NCBI RefSeq assembly: GCF_022387135.1
Contig: NZ_CP092462.1
Location: 4,952,001-5,016,000, forward strand
From: Comamonas sp. B21-038
GTDB lineage: Bacteria; Pseudomonadota; Gammaproteobacteria; Burkholderiales; Burkholderiaceae_C
Reading direction: 5' to 3'
Length of the DNA stretch: 64,000 nt
The notes below the pieces were generated by a model. The model saw only the letters and a list, made by a program, of their open reading frames with translations. It made no database searches and was not told where the DNA came from. Shown one piece after another: positions 62,805 through 64,000 of this stretch. The position numbers were made by a program, and so were the translations under genes. Within the stretch, counting starts at the first letter, position 1, and the number at the start of each line of letters is the position of its first letter.

Positions 62805-62947
62805 CGTTGGCTCATGCAGGCGGAACACACCTGCAGCTCACAGGGATCAAAACAAGGGGGCGATTGTGCCACTGTGGCAGAGGCGCAGCAGGCCGCGCGG
62901 GCTTGGCGCGGTTGGGGGCCGCCTCCTACGTGCCTGTGAAGCGCAGT

Positions 62948-62956
62948 TGCTATAGT
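62948..62956 (+). promoter_or_regulatory. Extended -10 promoter before osmoprotectant transporter gene
   Basis: TGC-TATAGT ends six bases before the ATG at 62963, implying a transcript that starts at or close to the initiation codon. This is the clearest -10 match among the start-proximal boxes in this window. Confidence 0.5.
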
Positions 62957-62962
62957 GGCCCG

Positions 62963-64000
62963 ATGCTACGTCTTCACCACTTGATGCGCTTCGCGTTGGT
63001 CTGGGTTCTGGGCCTCTTGGCCGCCTCTGCTGCCGGGGCCGCGCAGGAGGAAACCCTGCGCGTGGGCTCCAAGCGTTTCACCGAATCCTACGTGCTGGCC
63101 GAGATCATGGCGCAGCAAGCACAGGCCGCCGGGGTCAAGACCCAGGTGCGCCAGGGCCTGGGCAACACGGCCATCGTCTATGAAGCGTTGCGATCCGGCC
63201 AGATCGATGTCTATGCCGAATACAGCGGCACCATTGCGCTGGAGATTGCCAAACATGCCCAGGGCAGCGATCTGGCATCGCTGAATGCGGCGCTGGCGCC
63301 GTTGGGCCTGGCCGTCGGTGTGCCCTTGGGCTTCAACGACGGCTATGCGCTGGCGATGCGCCGCCAGCAGGCCGAGGCGCTGGGCATTCGCAGCCTGAGC
63401 GACCTGGCGCGCCACAGCGAACTGCGCTTTGGCCTGTCGAACGAGTTCATCGGCCGGGGCGATGGCTGGCCCGGCCTGGCCAAGCGCTACAACCTGCAGG
63501 CCAAGCCCCAGGGGCTGGACCATGGGCTGGCCTATGAGGCCATCACCCAGCAGCACATCGATGTGATGGACATCTACACCACCGATGCCAAGATCGACCA
63601 CCTGGGGCTGTGGGTGCTCGAGGATGACCAGGCCTATTTTCCGCGCTATGACGCACTGCTGCTCTACCGGCAGGACCTGCCCACACAGAAACCGGTGGCC
63701 TGGGCCGCTTTGCAACAGCTGCAGGGCCGCATCAGCGAAGCGGCAATGATTGGCATGAATGCCCAGGCCGAGCTGCAGGGCCGGGGCTTTGCCGAGATTG
63801 CCAAGCAATTTCTGGCAGGCGGGACTGCGCAGACCAATGGCAAGGCCGCAGTGGACGCGAAGGCAGCGGGCCAGCCGAGCTTGGGCGCGCGGCTGTGGAC
63901 GCGCCTGGTGGCGCCTGACCTGTGGCGGCTGACTGCGCAGCACCTGGCGCTGGTGCTGGTCTCCGTCGGTGTGGCGGCGCTGATCGCAGTGCCTGCCGGC
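62963..64000 (+). CDS. Osmoprotectant ABC transporter binding-protein/permease fusion (3' end cut by window)
   Basis: Open at the window end with 346 residues visible. Signal peptide to about residue 26 (ASAAGAAQ-E). An OpuAC-like glycine betaine/choline-binding domain (about 30-290) carries LRVGSKRFTESYVLAEIM, GLGNTAIVYEALRSGQIDVYAEYSGT and DIYTTDAKID (cited in part). A linker (about 290-318) follows, then the start of a membrane domain with a first helix near 322-343 (LALVLVSVGVAALIAVPAG). Fusion of binding protein ahead of a BPD-type permease is known in QAT-family importers. The ATPase is presumably downstream. A minus-strand frame across the same bases is a shadow. Confidence 0.85.
   Translation, partial: MLRLHHLMRFALVWVLGLLAASAAGAAQEETLRVGSKRFTESYVLAEIMAQQAQAAGVKTQVRQGLGNTAIVYEALRSGQIDVYAEYSGTIALEIAKHAQGSDLASLNAALAPLGLAVGVPLGFNDGYALAMRRQQAEALGIRSLSDLARHSELRFGLSNEFIGRGDGWPGLAKRYNLQAKPQGLDHGLAYEAITQQHIDVMDIYTTDAKIDHLGLWVLEDDQAYFPRYDALLLYRQDLPTQKPVAWAALQQLQGRISEAAMIGMNAQAELQGRGFAEIAKQFLAGGTAQTNGKAAVDAKAAGQPSLGARLWTRLVAPDLWRLTAQHLALVLVSVGVAALIAVPAG

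Noticed and set aside
62966..63943. Minus-strand 325-codon frame at the window end
   Set aside because: The plus strand over the same bases encodes an OpuAC-like protein with a signal peptide and family motifs.

Overview
The window is about 64 kb of GC-rich bacterial chromosome. Gene content and protein style point to a betaproteobacterium of the order Burkholderiales, most likely family Comamonadaceae (Comamonas/Delftia-like). The evidence is: several Bug-type solute-binding proteins without adjacent TctA/TctB, a trp locus that stops at trpC (trpEGDC separate from trpFBA), a fimT-pilV-pilW-pilX-pilY1-pilE minor pilin operon, and a HME-RND metal efflux cluster. The genus call is inference. 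I saw no rRNA, tRNA, CRISPR array, prophage or transposase gene.

Region by region. (1) 1-10512 is an acyl-CoA catabolic island. A leftward run (thiolase, HSD10-type dehydrogenase, enoyl-CoA hydratase, Bug protein, acyl-CoA ligase, dienoyl-CoA reductase-like SDR) and a rightward run (second acyl-CoA ligase, acyl-CoA dehydrogenase, second Bug protein) diverge from an AT-rich region carrying three palindromes. Together they encode activation plus a full beta-oxidation round for an unidentified carboxylic acid. (2) 10590-15535 holds a LuxR-type response regulator, a histidine kinase with a DctB-like sensor domain, and the C4-dicarboxylate transporter dctA. (3) 15611-27545 is mostly housekeeping: a kinase-fold protein, an FMN glutamate synthase-like protein, a UPF0149/SEC-C protein, an SPFH-HTH protein paired with a zinc-ribbon membrane protein, pncC, pgpA, thiL, a multi-pass membrane protein, apaG and rpe. 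(4) 27639-34873 is the type IV pilus tip/minor pilin operon. (5) 35011-41358 holds gph, speD and an attenuator-controlled trp operon (trpL-trpE-chorismate mutase-trpG-LysE exporter-trpD-trpC). (6) 41399-51671 holds a DUF5329 protein, a Fur-box-preceded lipoprotein esterase related to enterochelin esterase, and a metal efflux cluster (adaptor, RND pump, outer-membrane channel, OmpR-type regulator, sensor kinase). (7) 51700-57292 holds ung, a LysR regulator divergent from a third Bug protein and a gamma-glutamyltransferase, and a DMT-family permease. (8) 57763-61561 is a Fur-box-preceded siderophore ABC importer. queA and an osmoprotectant binding-protein/permease fusion that runs off the window follow.

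The most unusual items are: a pair of about 130-bp repeats with 17-18 bp terminal inverted repeats and no coding capacity (4339-4472 and 11251-11386), one of which supplies the last 13 codons and stop of the DctB-like kinase; a Trp-codon leader peptide whose ATG sits directly after an extended -10 box; a chorismate mutase and an amino-acid exporter embedded in the trp operon; and a leader of mutually exclusive stem-loops between the DMT permease and the siderophore operon. I did not find a clear-cut unknown multi-gene system. Functional calls are from sequence reading only.
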